From assembly GCF_016107555.1 (NCBI RefSeq), contig NZ_JABASU010000006.1:87530-151529 (forward strand): a stretch of 64,000 nucleotides of DNA, given 5' to 3'. The position numbers and the translations under genes were made by a program. Under the pieces are notes generated by a model that saw nothing but the letters and a program-made list of their open reading frames with translations, did not search any database and was not told the origin of the DNA. The first letter of the stretch is position 1; the number at the start of each line of letters is the position of its first letter. Shown one piece after another: positions 19,789-28,037 of the stretch. This stretch comes from Psychrobacter celer (GTDB lineage: Bacteria > Pseudomonadota > Gammaproteobacteria > Pseudomonadales > Moraxellaceae).

Positions 19789-20619
19789 TTAAATCAAGGA
19801 CTGAGTTCTGTATTGCACAGGACTCAGTCCTTTTAATTTGAGTTGAATACGCTCATTATTGTAATAATGCATATACTCATGAATCTGTTGTTCTAACTGC
19901 TCAATCGAGTTTGGTTTCTCAATATAGATCGTCTCGCACTTAAGCGTTCCGAAAAACCCCTCCATTAATGCGTTATCCAAGCAGTTGCCTTTTCTGCTCA
20001 TGCTTTGCTTAATACCGTGTTGTTTAAGCATCTTACTAAGCGGTCTCATCTGATAATGCCAGCCTTGATCTGAATGCAGCATTAACCCGTTTTTCTGTTG
20101 CGTATCTATCTTATCTAACGCCTTATCTAGCATCTTGCTCACTAAATCATAAGTCGGCCGCTTGGAGAGCGTATAGCTAATGATCTCATTGTTATAACAA
20201 TCGAGTATCGGTGATAAATACAGCTTATGATCACCCACCTTAAACTCAGTAATATCGGTCAGCCAGCGTGTGTTCGGTCGATCTGCATGAAACTGGCGCT
20301 TTAAGTAGTTCTTTGCAATCTTGCCTTGTACACCTTTATAAGAGCGGTACCTTTGTCGTCGAATCCGTGCGCTTAAGTTTAGATGACGCATAAGCTTAGC
20401 GATGAGCTTGTGGTTATGATGACTGCCTAACTGCTTTAGCGCTGCCGTTATCCTGCGATAGCCGTACCTGCCTTTATGCTGGTGATATAGCGTGGCAATA
20501 CGCTGTTTTAAGTCAGCATGCTTGTCTTTATCACCAAGCTTTGCTCTATGATAGTAAAAGACGCTTTTAGGCATACCAGCAGCTTTAAGTAGGGCTGTTA
20601 AACTGTACTTATTCCTCAA
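19789..20619 (-). CDS. IS3-family transposase OrfB (DDE integrase)
   Basis: Catalytic part of the transposase, RNase H fold. The HTH_21-like N-terminal region reads HKGRYGYRRITAALKQLG. The DDE triad is visible: TRWLTDITEF (Asp), LHSDQGWHYQM (Asp), and CLDNALMEGFFGTLKCE (Glu). The annotated start is a TTG that overlaps the orfA stop by 4 bases, but OrfB is normally made as an OrfAB fusion by -1 frameshifting at the A6G site upstream. The -1 frame is open all the way from that site (AGCFAQTEEETSFEKARLIEEL) into OrfB. Confidence 0.95.
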   Translation of the reverse strand: MRNKYSLTALLKAAGMPKSVFYYHRAKLGDKDKHADLKQRIATLYHQHKGRYGYRRITAALKQLGSHHNHKLIAKLMRHLNLSARIRRQRYRSYKGVQGKIAKNYLKRQFHADRPNTRWLTDITEFKVGDHKLYLSPILDCYNNEIISYTLSKRPTYDLVSKMLDKALDKIDTQQKNGLMLHSDQGWHYQMRPLSKMLKQHGIKQSMSRKGNCLDNALMEGFFGTLKCETIYIEKPNSIEQLEQQIHEYMHYYNNERIQLKLKGLSPVQYRTQSLI

Positions 20620-21137
20620 CTCTTCGATGAGCCTTGCTTTCTCAAAGCTTGTTTCCTCTTCTGTTTGAGCAAAGCATCCAGCTTTTTTAGGTAGGCGTTC
20701 TCCGCACGTAGGTATTCATTCTCACGCTTAAGCTCTGCTAAGCTCTTTTCTTCATCTGGCTTGTCTGTGATAAAGGGTTTACTCATGGCGGTTTTACCTT
20801 TAGGTTTGGGTGTTAGTCCAGACATACCTTGTAGCCGATACGCTTTGTGCCAGTGACTAATAAGCGCCGGTGAGCTGATGTTATACCTTAAAGCAACTTC
20901 CAATTGACTCAAGCCTTGGCTAAGCATCGTTGTAAGCACTTTGTGTTTAAACTCGCGACTATAGTAGGCTTTGCTGGTCTTTGGTTTGATAGCATCGATA
21001 CCACCGCTTTGATATTGCTTAACCCATTTAAGAACAAACTTTGGATTTACAGTAAACTTCTTGCTTGTGGCTCGACTACTATGTCCTTGTTCATAGTATG
21101 CGATGACTTGCAGCTTAAAGTCTAGATTATAACGCAT
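20616..21137 (-). CDS. IS3-family OrfA (HTH DNA-binding protein)
   Basis: 173 residues. Two helix-turn-helix modules typical of IS150-type OrfA: residues 1-45 (FKLQVIAYYEQGHSSRATSKKF) and 60-110 (VLTTMLSQGLSQLEVALRYNI). A leucine-zipper-like segment follows near 125-150 (EKSLAELKRENEYLRAENAYLKKL). It recognises the terminal repeats and, alone, can act as an inhibitor in related elements. The A_AAA_AAG slippery heptamer lies near the 3' end. Confidence 0.94.
   Translation of the reverse strand: MRYNLDFKLQVIAYYEQGHSSRATSKKFTVNPKFVLKWVKQYQSGGIDAIKPKTSKAYYSREFKHKVLTTMLSQGLSQLEVALRYNISSPALISHWHKAYRLQGMSGLTPKPKGKTAMSKPFITDKPDEEKSLAELKRENEYLRAENAYLKKLDALLKQKRKQALRKQGSSKS
20682..20688 (-). other. 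Programmed -1 ribosomal frameshift site of the IS
   Basis: On the minus strand the heptamer A_AAA_AAG lies exactly in the orfA reading frame: codon 20687-20685 is AAA, 150 codons after the start. This is the canonical slippery sequence of IS3 elements. No stop occurs in the -1 frame before OrfB. Confidence 0.88.
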
Positions 21138-21227
21138 AAAAATACCCCATAAGTTGTGTCCAACTTATGGGGTTCGGTTCAATAACGGGCTTTTTTGTGT
21201 CTGAGCTTGACCAACTTTATGGACTTA

Positions 21228-22055
21228 CTAGCGTAAGGCCTCGTAGGCAGATTTGATATAACTTGGGCTGTTGCTATTACTGCTCGTGCCATAACTGACG
21301 TTTTGTAGCCCATTGTTTGTACTGTTCATATTGACTTGGTTGTTGGCATTGATACTGGCACCAGACAGACCAGCGTCATTTTTGTATAAGCTATGATAGC
21401 GGCTCATCACTCTTTTGACATAGTTGCGCGTCTCTTTAAAAGGCGGGATGCCGCCGTATTTATCGACATTGCCCTCGCCTGCGTTATAGCCTGCCACAGC
21501 GTGCTCGACGTTGTTATTAAAACGGCGCATCAGCCAGGCGATGTATTTGGCTGAGCCTTCGATGTTGTCGGCAGGGTTCCAAGGATTGCCCACATTAAAT
21601 CGCCGTGCGGTAGCAGGCATCAGCTGCATCAGCCCTTGAGCGCCGACTGGTGAGCGAGCATTTGGATTAAAAGCCGACTCAGTATGCATCATGGCTTTCA
21701 TCAGGGCAGGATCGACGCCATGACGTGCCGCGGACGCGCGAATATAGCTATCATAGGCGTTGCGACTGGCACTACTACTCGCCGGACTGCTGCCATAGCC
21801 GTTGCTGCTGCCGTCATACATCTTAGAATCTTTATAGTAAGTGACTTTGACTTTTTTGGTGAACTTATCAAAGTTGCCACTGGGGCTAACGTTGGTCAAG
21901 AGCACCTGACCGCCTTGGTCTTTGTAGATATACATATTGCCTGCATGAGCACTCACACTCAAGCTTGAGATAGCAAGGATACTGGTAACACCAGTGATGG
22001 CATTTAATAAAAACGGAGACAAACAGCGAGTCTTGATGGTAGTCGTATTTATCAT
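21228..22055 (-). CDS. Lytic transglycosylase (SLT domain) with N-terminal DUF4124-like segment
   Basis: 275 residues from the chosen ATG. A start 132 bp upstream is possible but would bury the signal peptide (LLNAITGVTSILAISSLSVSAHA, cleavage near residue 38). After the signal, GNMYIYKDQGGQVLLTNVSP resembles DUF4124. A Ser/Gly linker follows, then an SLT domain: YIRASAARHGVDPALMKAMMHTESAFNP with catalytic Glu126, GAQGLMQLMPATARRF, AVAGYNAGEGNV. It cleaves the glycan strand of peptidoglycan in the periplasm, giving anhydromuramic ends. The tail is Asn/Ser-rich. It is convergent with tsf and lost its shared terminator to the IS. Confidence 0.92.
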   Translation of the reverse strand: MINTTTIKTRCLSPFLLNAITGVTSILAISSLSVSAHAGNMYIYKDQGGQVLLTNVSPSGNFDKFTKKVKVTYYKDSKMYDGSSNGYGSSPASSSASRNAYDSYIRASAARHGVDPALMKAMMHTESAFNPNARSPVGAQGLMQLMPATARRFNVGNPWNPADNIEGSAKYIAWLMRRFNNNVEHAVAGYNAGEGNVDKYGGIPPFKETRNYVKRVMSRYHSLYKNDAGLSGASINANNQVNMNSTNNGLQNVSYGTSSNSNSPSYIKSAYEALR

Positions 22056-22497
22056 AGAGATATCACTTTTTATCGAGTAGTCGCAAATGACTGTCGCTGA
22101 TGAGTCGGCCAGCTTATAAAGGCAAGTGCTTATTTTATCTGCCGTGTTTTGTCGCCAGCTACCTAGCAACGACCCTGACGTCTTCATGTTTCGTTAAGAT
22201 CATTTGCAATAGATACAAAAAATAATAGTTGTTTACTATAACATATAATAACTTTTTGACGCATGGGATTGTCAAAATAATAAGAAAAAGTGAGCATTAT
22301 TTTGTAAATAATACGAAATAAATCAATAAGCTATCATTTGCAGTGTACGCATTTCAGTGTCAGCTCAGCTGCCGCAAGGGCTCATGGTGGTAGTAAGTGG
22401 CTATGATAAGAGTGTAGGAACGGTGTAATAAGAGCAAGAGGATAAGAGCGGCTAATGCTTTGAGCTTGTCTTTAATTGATGAGAGGTCAGGGGGTAG
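22056..22497. other. Intergenic region upstream of the transglycosylase gene
   Basis: About 440 bp, strongly AT-rich between 22200 and 22330, holding the transglycosylase promoter and the 3' trailer of lrgB. The first 132 bp are an in-frame extension of the transglycosylase ORF. No gene or clear hairpin. Confidence 0.4.
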
Positions 22498-23187
22498 CTA
22501 TAACGCAACGGCACTAACAAATATCGGTACCCAAATCGCGGTCACCAGCCCATTGACTGCCAGTCCAAAGGCTGCATAGCGTCCGGCGGTATGACTGATC
22601 TGCCACGCTTCGACTGTACCAAAAGCGTGAGCGGCCAAGCCAAGTGCTAAGCCTTTGGCACGGTCATCATCGACACGGCCAAATAAAAAGCGCGCCAAAG
22701 TACCCCCAACGAGACCTGAGACAATGATGATAAGGTTGGCCATCGCCAGCGGCGCTTTGATCAAATCCGCCACACTAAGACCGATAGGAGTGGTCACTGA
22801 GCGGGTGGCAAATGCCAGTATCGTCTCGTGACTGAGTGACAGCAGATAGGCGAGCGACATTGGCAGCAAAGCACCGACCACGCTTGCAATCATGACGATA
22901 AGGGTGAGTTTTTTGACAGGTAAGCCTTTAAAGTTCATGGCGGCGAGTGGCACTGCCAATAAAACCGTGACGTATCCTAAGAGATGGTCAAACACAGGCT
23001 TTGCGACGCTATAGTAGTGATTGTAGTCCCACTGCAGCACAAACAAAAACAGCAAAACCAGCGCTAAGGCCGTGATGACCATCGGTAGCCAAGATAGCTT
23101 ACGCGCTAAGATACGGGCAATGACATGGGCGACCAAGGTCAATAATATCGCCGCAAGGGTTGCTGTCAATACGCTATCAAAAGTCAT
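22498..23187 (-). CDS. lrgB: LrgB/CidB-family membrane protein
   Basis: 229 residues from ATG 23187, which has AAGG upstream; the frame extends 78 bp further with no membrane content. About seven hydrophobic segments. Family signature near the C-terminus: KGLALGLAAHAFGTVEAWQISHTAGRYAAFGLAVNGLVTAI. LrgA/LrgB pairs resemble holin/antiholin systems and influence murein hydrolase activity, programmed lysis, and in some species pyruvate or glycolate export. It lies 34 bp downstream of lrgA in the same direction, so a two-gene operon is likely. Confidence 0.92.
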   Translation of the reverse strand: MTFDSVLTATLAAILLTLVAHVIARILARKLSWLPMVITALALVLLFLFVLQWDYNHYYSVAKPVFDHLLGYVTVLLAVPLAAMNFKGLPVKKLTLIVMIASVVGALLPMSLAYLLSLSHETILAFATRSVTTPIGLSVADLIKAPLAMANLIIIVSGLVGGTLARFLFGRVDDDRAKGLALGLAAHAFGTVEAWQISHTAGRYAAFGLAVNGLVTAIWVPIFVSAVAL

Positions 23188-23221
23188 AAGTCTGCCTTGT
23201 TCATTCAGCTGAGCGCCGCTT

Positions 23222-23707
23222 TTATTGCTTGCTAGTGCTGCCGGTGTTGCCAGCTTGCGAGTCACTATCAGACTCAGTATCAGTATCAGTATCAGTATCA
23301 GTATCAGTGTCAGTGTCAGTGTCTTGATTGAGCCAGCGGTTGGCCAGCAATGCTAATCCCCAAAGCGGTATTAAGGTGCTGATCAGCATTGTCAGCATCA
23401 CGCCCCACAGCTCGTCTCCTAAGGCAAATAACAATAAACCTGCACCAGCAGAAACGGGCAAAAAAGCAAAGCCGCTATCAACCAATAACGTATTGCTGGC
23501 TTGAGTGAGCCAGATAGGTAGGCCTTTTAGCAAGCGCCACGCCATCAACACCACAAACATCGCCACCAAACCGACGATATTGGCCGCTTTTTCGATACCC
23601 GCCCATTGACAGACCAGCACCGCTGTTTCACGGACAAAAATAACCATCGCTAATGTTAATATCAGCGCCAGCCATAGCGGTAGGTTGGAGGAGTGAGTGG
23701 ACTTCAT
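23222..23707 (-). CDS. lrgA: LrgA/CidA-family membrane protein with Asp-Thr repeat tail
   Basis: 161 residues; four hydrophobic segments in residues 10-125, with the family core VDSGFAFLPVSAGAGLLLFALGDELWGVMLTMLISTLIPL. It is the holin-like partner of LrgB. The C-terminal 35 residues are unusual: an Asp-Thr dipeptide run followed by ESDSDSQAGNTGSTSKQ, encoded by a hexanucleotide microsatellite. The tail is predicted cytoplasmic or periplasmic depending on topology and is not part of the conserved domain. Confidence 0.9.
   Translation of the reverse strand: MKSTHSSNLPLWLALILTLAMVIFVRETAVLVCQWAGIEKAANIVGLVAMFVVLMAWRLLKGLPIWLTQASNTLLVDSGFAFLPVSAGAGLLLFALGDELWGVMLTMLISTLIPLWGLALLANRWLNQDTDTDTDTDTDTDTDTESDSDSQAGNTGSTSKQ
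23275..23322. repeat. Hexanucleotide microsatellite inside lrgA
   Basis: Eight tandem hexamers on the plus strand, five CAGTAT then three CAGTGT, encoding alternating Asp-Thr on the minus strand. Length change by whole units would keep the frame. Confidence 0.95.
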
Positions 23708-23879
23708 AAGCAGTTTTGGCCAAATCGGAGATGGGTAGGCGCAGCGATAACGGTTGGCGCATGGCTATGGCAGCTGCACCCTTATAAGTACATTGTGTCG
23801 TTATGGTATTTTGTATATGGCATATCGTATAGGCGATTATATAGAGAATCACGTAACTAATAAAGCCTATCGTCGTGAC

Positions 23880-24027
23880 TAAATAAAAGAGAGGTAAGAT
23901 AAAGAGATACACTGCATACATTCGCTAGACTGGTACAAACTTTTTTGCGTGCTGTGCTTGCGCCGCCAGATGCTACGAAAAATTTATTTCAGTCTCGCTG
24001 TATCCTTTTTTTATTGACCTGACTATA
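23880..24027. repeat. MITE-like 146-bp repeat, copy 2 (inverted)
   Basis: Reverse orientation relative to the 51.7-kb copy. Shared blocks: AGATACA, GACTGGTA, a GCGTGCTGTGCNTGCGCNGC core, GATGCT, AAATTTAT, CAGTC, CTGTATC and terminal ACTATA. Moderately diverged. Confidence 0.75.
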
Positions 24028-24114
24028 GGTATAACCGCCCTAGTATCATCGTGCTATTTTGTCTTATGGTATTAGGGAAGGTGGCTTTGAGAGAGACGGC
24101 TTTAAGCGAGGCAA

Positions 24115-24147
24115 TAAAAAACAGACGATATCAGCGATACCATCTGT
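24115..24147 (-). terminator. Terminator of hflX
   Basis: On the minus strand ACAGATGGTATC / GATATCGTCTGT form a 12-bp stem with two G-U pairs and a 3-base loop, followed by TTTTTT. It is about 80 bp after the hflX stop. Confidence 0.75.
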
Positions 24148-24224
24148 GTGTAGGGCTTTGTCTGTAGGTATATCAAAGCGGTTTGCAAATAAAAGCTGAG
24201 CCGCCCGCCGCTTGCTCTTATAAG

Positions 24225-25667
24225 TTATGAGTCGGGTAGGCTGCTTTTTTGAGGCGAGGACGATGCTGTGTTTGTCTCAAACTCATCAAAGGCTTTTTCT
24301 TCGGCCGCAGTCAAGGTAGGCTCTACGTTCTCATCTGGCTTTTCAAACTCCTCAAGCGTCGGCATCAGTAGCGTCGCTTGCGCCAGTGGTAGGACATCTA
24401 CAGGATCGAGATTGGCTTGTCCAAGCAGCTGTTTGAGCCGATCGCTTGGCAAGCGAATGGTTAGGCACTCGTGGCCTGTGTCATCGTAGCTTTCTTCTAA
24501 GATGACGCCTAGCTCGTACAAGGTGTTTTTAAATTGACCCGCACCATAAGGCAATGTCAAATCAAAGGTGGTCAGTGCGCCAGTGAGCAGCTGCTGTACA
24601 GCAAGCGACAGCGCTTCTATTCCAAGGTTTTCTTTTGATGAGACGTAGACGCGGTTTGGCTGGCCTTCGCTGGCATAACCAATATGAGCAGGCTCGCCTG
24701 TGATATCAATTTTGTTATACACATTGAGCACGGGTACGTCGTTATCAATTTCAGCCAACACATTTTTTACCGCTTCGATTTGCTCGTGCATGTCTTCGCT
24801 AGAGGAGTCGATGACGTGTAGTAGCAAGTCCGCCTCTAGCGTCTCTTCTAGTGTCGCGTGAAACGACTCGACCAGCTCGTGCGGCAAATGACGCACAAAA
24901 CCGACAGTATCGACCAGTACCACACGTCCCACGCCTTGCCAGTCAAGGCGACGTAGCGTCGGGTCGAGGGTAGCAAACAGCTGATCGGCGGCATAGATGT
25001 TTTCGTCGACCAAGCGGTTAAACAGTGTCGATTTACCAGCGTTGGTATAGCCGACTAGCGAGATGGTCGGTACGTCAGATTTTTGTCGACGGGCGCGTCC
25101 TTGTGCGCGGGTTTGCCGGACTTTTTCAAGCTTAGATTTGAGCTGGTTGACTCGCGTTTGTAGTAAGCGGCGATCGGTCTCAAGCTGGGTCTCACCCGGC
25201 CCGCGCAGACCGATACCGCCTTTTTGCCGCTCCAAATGCGTCCAACCACGCACCAGCCGTGTCGATAAGTGGTTGAGCTGCGCCAGCTCCACTTGTAGCT
25301 TGCCCTCATAAGTGCGGGCGCGCTGAGCAAAAATATCCAAAATCAGTCCGGTGCGATCCAGCACGCGGCATTTGACCACCGACTCGATATTACGCTCTTG
25401 TGAGGGCGATAAGCTGTGATTAAAAAGAACAATATCGGCGTCGTGCTCACGCACTAGCTCTGCAATCTCTTCTGCTTTGCCGCTACCCACAAAAAACTTG
25501 GCATCAGGCTTTAAACGTGAGCCTGTCACCAATGCCAAACGATCGGCGCCTGCTGAGTCTGCCAATAGCTCAAACTCGCTAAGATCGTCAGGGTCTTGGA
25601 TTTGACGAATATCTAAATGTACAATGATGGCACGCTCGCCACCTTCATGTCTTTCAAAATAATCCAA
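24225..25667 (-). CDS. hflX: Ribosome-associated GTPase HflX
   Basis: 480 residues. HflX splits stalled 70S ribosomes during heat or antibiotic stress. The N-terminal HflX domain includes FNHSLSPSQERNIE and the conserved basic/Gly loop LERQKGGIGLRGPGETQLETDRR. The G domain shows SLVGYTNAGKSTLFNRL (G1), DTVGFVRHLP (G3) and NVYNKID (G4). The C-terminal region has an acidic extension rich in Glu and Ser. In many proteobacteria it sits behind hfq; here it is alone and has its own terminator. Confidence 0.95.
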   Translation of the reverse strand: MDYFERHEGGERAIIVHLDIRQIQDPDDLSEFELLADSAGADRLALVTGSRLKPDAKFFVGSGKAEEIAELVREHDADIVLFNHSLSPSQERNIESVVKCRVLDRTGLILDIFAQRARTYEGKLQVELAQLNHLSTRLVRGWTHLERQKGGIGLRGPGETQLETDRRLLQTRVNQLKSKLEKVRQTRAQGRARRQKSDVPTISLVGYTNAGKSTLFNRLVDENIYAADQLFATLDPTLRRLDWQGVGRVVLVDTVGFVRHLPHELVESFHATLEETLEADLLLHVIDSSSEDMHEQIEAVKNVLAEIDNDVPVLNVYNKIDITGEPAHIGYASEGQPNRVYVSSKENLGIEALSLAVQQLLTGALTTFDLTLPYGAGQFKNTLYELGVILEESYDDTGHECLTIRLPSDRLKQLLGQANLDPVDVLPLAQATLLMPTLEEFEKPDENVEPTLTAAEEKAFDEFETNTASSSPQKSSLPDS

Positions 25668-26011
25668 AGAATATCACCTATTTAATAAAGTAAATAAATC
25701 GCTGCCATTTGTCTGTCAACTTCGAGGCGGCGTTCATATGACCTTTTATATGTGGTCTTATCTGTTGATATTAAAGCGTAACGGCACAATTAGCGATAGA
25801 TTTATGTTACACAGGTTTGTGTTTCCTAGCGCGGAGGACGGCTGGTAAGTTAGCGCGTTTATAAGTGGCTTCATTGCGCGTTTGTATAAAACTTTGTATA
25901 AAACTAGGCACTGACTCAGTGAACAGGCTATCACTGAGGCGCATAACTTTGCTATACTTAGCTCGTTTTTTTGTTGATATAAACAGCAGTTATTTAATCA
26001 TGAGGACGAAG
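25668..26011. other. Divergent intergenic region hflX / acyltransferase
   Basis: 344 bp that must contain both promoters. A perfect 12-bp tandem duplication (TTTGTATAAAAC twice, 25881-25904) lies about 110 bp upstream of the acyltransferase start. A possible -10 box GCTATACTT lies near 25952. No gene. Confidence 0.45.
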
Positions 26012-26812
26012 ATGAGCCAAGCTAAGTCAAAATTTTCACTCAGACAACAGCTAGGACGCGGCAAGCAAATCGCTGGTATGACCACAACGATGGTCGGTGG
26101 ACTGCGAGCCGCTCAGCGTCTTGGTGCCTTTAAGCAGCCGCCACGCGAAAAACTACCCCGTTATATTCAGGCGTTTTGTCGTAAGATGGCAGGCTCTTTT
26201 GGTGTTAAAGTCATCGAGGTCGAGCCAGTACAGCAGCATCATGGTCTGTGGGTGTCCAATCATGTGTCATGGATGGATATCCCTGTCGTGGGAACGGTAA
26301 GCCCCGCGTTTTTCTTATCCAAGGCGGAGATTGGTGAGTGGCCTGTGTTTGGTAAATTAGCGCATGCTGCCGGCACGCTCTTTATTGAGCGCGGCTCCGG
26401 TGATGCAGGCTCAGTGGCCACGCAGATTGCTGAGTTTTTGACCAAAGGGTTTTCGGTTATCTTCTTCCCTGAAGCGACTACGACTGATGGCAAAAAGGTC
26501 AAGCGTATCCATGGTACCCTGCTACAAGCTGCGATAGACGCAGATGTCCCTATACGACCGATCCTTATCGCTTATGTTGACAAAGACGGAGCGCTCAGTG
26601 AGGCATTGCCGTATTATGGCAAGATTACCATGAAAGAGAGCTTAAAAAAGGTGCTAGATAGTAAGGATGTGACGGCCTATGTGCTACCATTAGAGCCGAT
26701 AGACCCTAAAGGCTATAGCAAAAGCGAACTGACCGACTTGCTGCAAAGAAAAATGCAAGAAGGATTGGCCGATCTGCATGCGCGGGTACTGAGTGTGCCG
26801 CCTAGTCAATAA
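26012..26812 (+). CDS. 1-acyl-sn-glycerol-3-phosphate acyltransferase family protein (PlsC-like)
   Basis: 266 residues from the ATG preceded by GAGGACGAAG. The open frame continues upstream without similarity. The acyltransferase HX4D motif is at His84-Asp89 (SNHVSWMD), the glycerol-phosphate-binding segment is FIERGSG, and FFPEATTTDGKKV follows. Members attach an acyl chain from acyl-ACP or acyl-CoA to lysophosphatidate or related lysolipids at the inner membrane. One weak hydrophobic segment precedes the catalytic motif. It cannot be decided whether this is the essential PlsC or a second, lyso-ornithine-lipid type enzyme. Confidence 0.88.
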   Translation: MSQAKSKFSLRQQLGRGKQIAGMTTTMVGGLRAAQRLGAFKQPPREKLPRYIQAFCRKMAGSFGVKVIEVEPVQQHHGLWVSNHVSWMDIPVVGTVSPAFFLSKAEIGEWPVFGKLAHAAGTLFIERGSGDAGSVATQIAEFLTKGFSVIFFPEATTTDGKKVKRIHGTLLQAAIDADVPIRPILIAYVDKDGALSEALPYYGKITMKESLKKVLDSKDVTAYVLPLEPIDPKGYSKSELTDLLQRKMQEGLADLHARVLSVPPSQ

Positions 26813-26850
26813 TCAGCTGAGCTGTACAGTCAAATGAAAAGTCGCTGAAT

Positions 26851-26899
26851 AAAAAAGGCGCCAATCGTAGCAATATTTACCGCGATTGGCGTCTTTTTT
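26851..26899. terminator. Bidirectional terminator between the acyltransferase and tas
   Basis: Inverted repeat CGCCAATCG / CGATTGGCG with A-rich left and T-rich right flanks, between convergent genes. Confidence 0.85.
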
Positions 26900-26933
26900 C
26901 GTGTTTTGTCAGTGACACATTGGGCGCCGCTTA

Positions 26934-27974
26934 TTAAGGTGACGGATTGGGCTGGCGCGTGTGCACTGCTTCAATGGCCTCCAATACATCGTCAGTGAGT
27001 GTCAGATCAATGCTATCGATATTGGATTTTAACTGCGTAAGTGTGGTCGCGCCAATGATGTTGCTGGTGACAAACGGGCGTGAATTGACAAAGGCCAGCG
27101 CCATCTGCGCCATATCTAGTCCGGCATCGCTGGCAATCTTAGCGTATTGCTCAGTGGCTGCTAGCGCTTGCTCATTAATATATCTTTGGAATCTATCATA
27201 CATGGTCAGGCGCGCGCCAGCTGGGCGTTTGCCGTCCAAGTACTTACCTGATAGTACGCCAAACCCAAGCGGCGAGTAAGCAAGCAAGCCGACGTTTTCA
27301 CGATGGGCAATCTCCGCCATGCCGACCTCATAGAGACGGTTGAGGAGGCTATACGGGTTTTGCACCGTTAGCGGCGCGATTAGACCGTTTTTGTCCGCTT
27401 CCCACAGATAGCGCATCAGTCCCCACGCGGTATCATTCGACAGTCCATAAGCACGAATACGGCCTTTTTTAATCTCATTATTCAGCGCTTGGACGGTCTC
27501 CAAAAATGGCGTTAAGTCATCAAGCGATTGCGCTGACATCTCGCTGTCATAGCCGCGCTGCCCAAAGAAGTTGGCTTGTCGCTCAGGCCAATGCAGCTGA
27601 TAAATATCGATATAATCGGTTTGTAGACGCTCAAGGTTACTATCGATAGCGCTGCTGATTTGCTCAGCATTAAAGCGCGTTTTACCGTCACGCAAAAAGC
27701 TCAGGGGTGACATTTTACTGGCCAAAATGACCTTGTCACGCTGCTGGGTCTTGGCAAACCAAGTACCGATATAACGCTCGGTATCGCCTTGCTTGTCTTT
27801 ATCTGGTGGTGATGGATACATCTCTGCTGTATCCCAAAAGTTGACGCCTTCGCTCAGTGCCATATCCATCTGGGCGTGCGCCTCAGCCTCGGTGTTTTGC
27901 TGCGCCCATGTCATAGTGCCCAAACAGATTTTAGAAACCTGTTCATCGAGTTGCGGCAACGTTGTATATTGCAT
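26934..27974 (-). CDS. tas: Tas-like NADP-dependent aldo/keto reductase
   Basis: 346 residues from the ATG preceded by AAGGAG (start at MQYTTLPQLDEQVSKICLGTMTW), the same length as E. coli Tas. AKR features: LGTMTWAQQN, the catalytic Asp/Tyr in FWDTAEMYPSPP, Lys in ILASKMSP, and the family run YDIYQLHWPERQANFFGQ-like. The NADP-binding part includes NIIGATTLTQLKSNIDS. E. coli tas was found as a suppressor of tyrosine auxotrophy; its real substrate is not settled. It lies 64 bp downstream of fkpB, possibly in one unit. Confidence 0.92.
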   Translation of the reverse strand: MQYTTLPQLDEQVSKICLGTMTWAQQNTEAEAHAQMDMALSEGVNFWDTAEMYPSPPDKDKQGDTERYIGTWFAKTQQRDKVILASKMSPLSFLRDGKTRFNAEQISSAIDSNLERLQTDYIDIYQLHWPERQANFFGQRGYDSEMSAQSLDDLTPFLETVQALNNEIKKGRIRAYGLSNDTAWGLMRYLWEADKNGLIAPLTVQNPYSLLNRLYEVGMAEIAHRENVGLLAYSPLGFGVLSGKYLDGKRPAGARLTMYDRFQRYINEQALAATEQYAKIASDAGLDMAQMALAFVNSRPFVTSNIIGATTLTQLKSNIDSIDLTLTDDVLEAIEAVHTRQPNPSP

Positions 27975-28037
27975 GTCAGTCTCCTTGTGGACTTTGATTT
28001 TAGGGTTGAGCATTGAGTATTGAGCGTGGTCAGGGCA

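Larger units (their letters stand above)
19757..21181 (-). mobile_element. IS3-family (IS150-like) insertion sequence, 1425 bp
   Basis: Both ends are visible: imperfect 24-bp terminal inverted repeats, starting TGAACTGACCCCC on the left and TGAACCGAACCCC on the right (read inward), 19 of 24 positions identical. A 3-bp direct repeat ATA flanks the element (19754-19756 and 21182-21184). Two leftward overlapping ORFs encode the transposase, and a frameshift site and all DDE residues are intact, so it may be active. No passenger genes. Subgroup assignment to IS150 is from the OrfA and OrfB sequences and has not been checked against a database. Confidence 0.95.
19729..21203. terminator. tsf terminator split into two arms by an IS element
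   Basis: The left arm is at 19729-19749 and the right arm at 21183-21203. Removing the IS and one 3-bp target repeat restores a perfect 21-bp stem (core AGCCCGTTA / TAACGGGCT, flanked by A6 and T6) with the 5-base loop CTCGA. It would have served both tsf and the convergent transglycosylase gene. Confidence 0.9.
23708..24224. other. Intergenic region with MITE-like copy and hflX terminator
   Basis: 517 bp. A MITE-like repeat occupies about 23880-24027, and the hflX terminator lies at 24115-24147. The lrgA promoter should lie near 23710-23880. No ORF is supported. Confidence 0.55.

Noticed and set aside
23275..23322. Phase-variation switch in lrgA
   Set aside because: The unit is six bases, so gain or loss keeps the frame; on/off switching by slippage is not expected.
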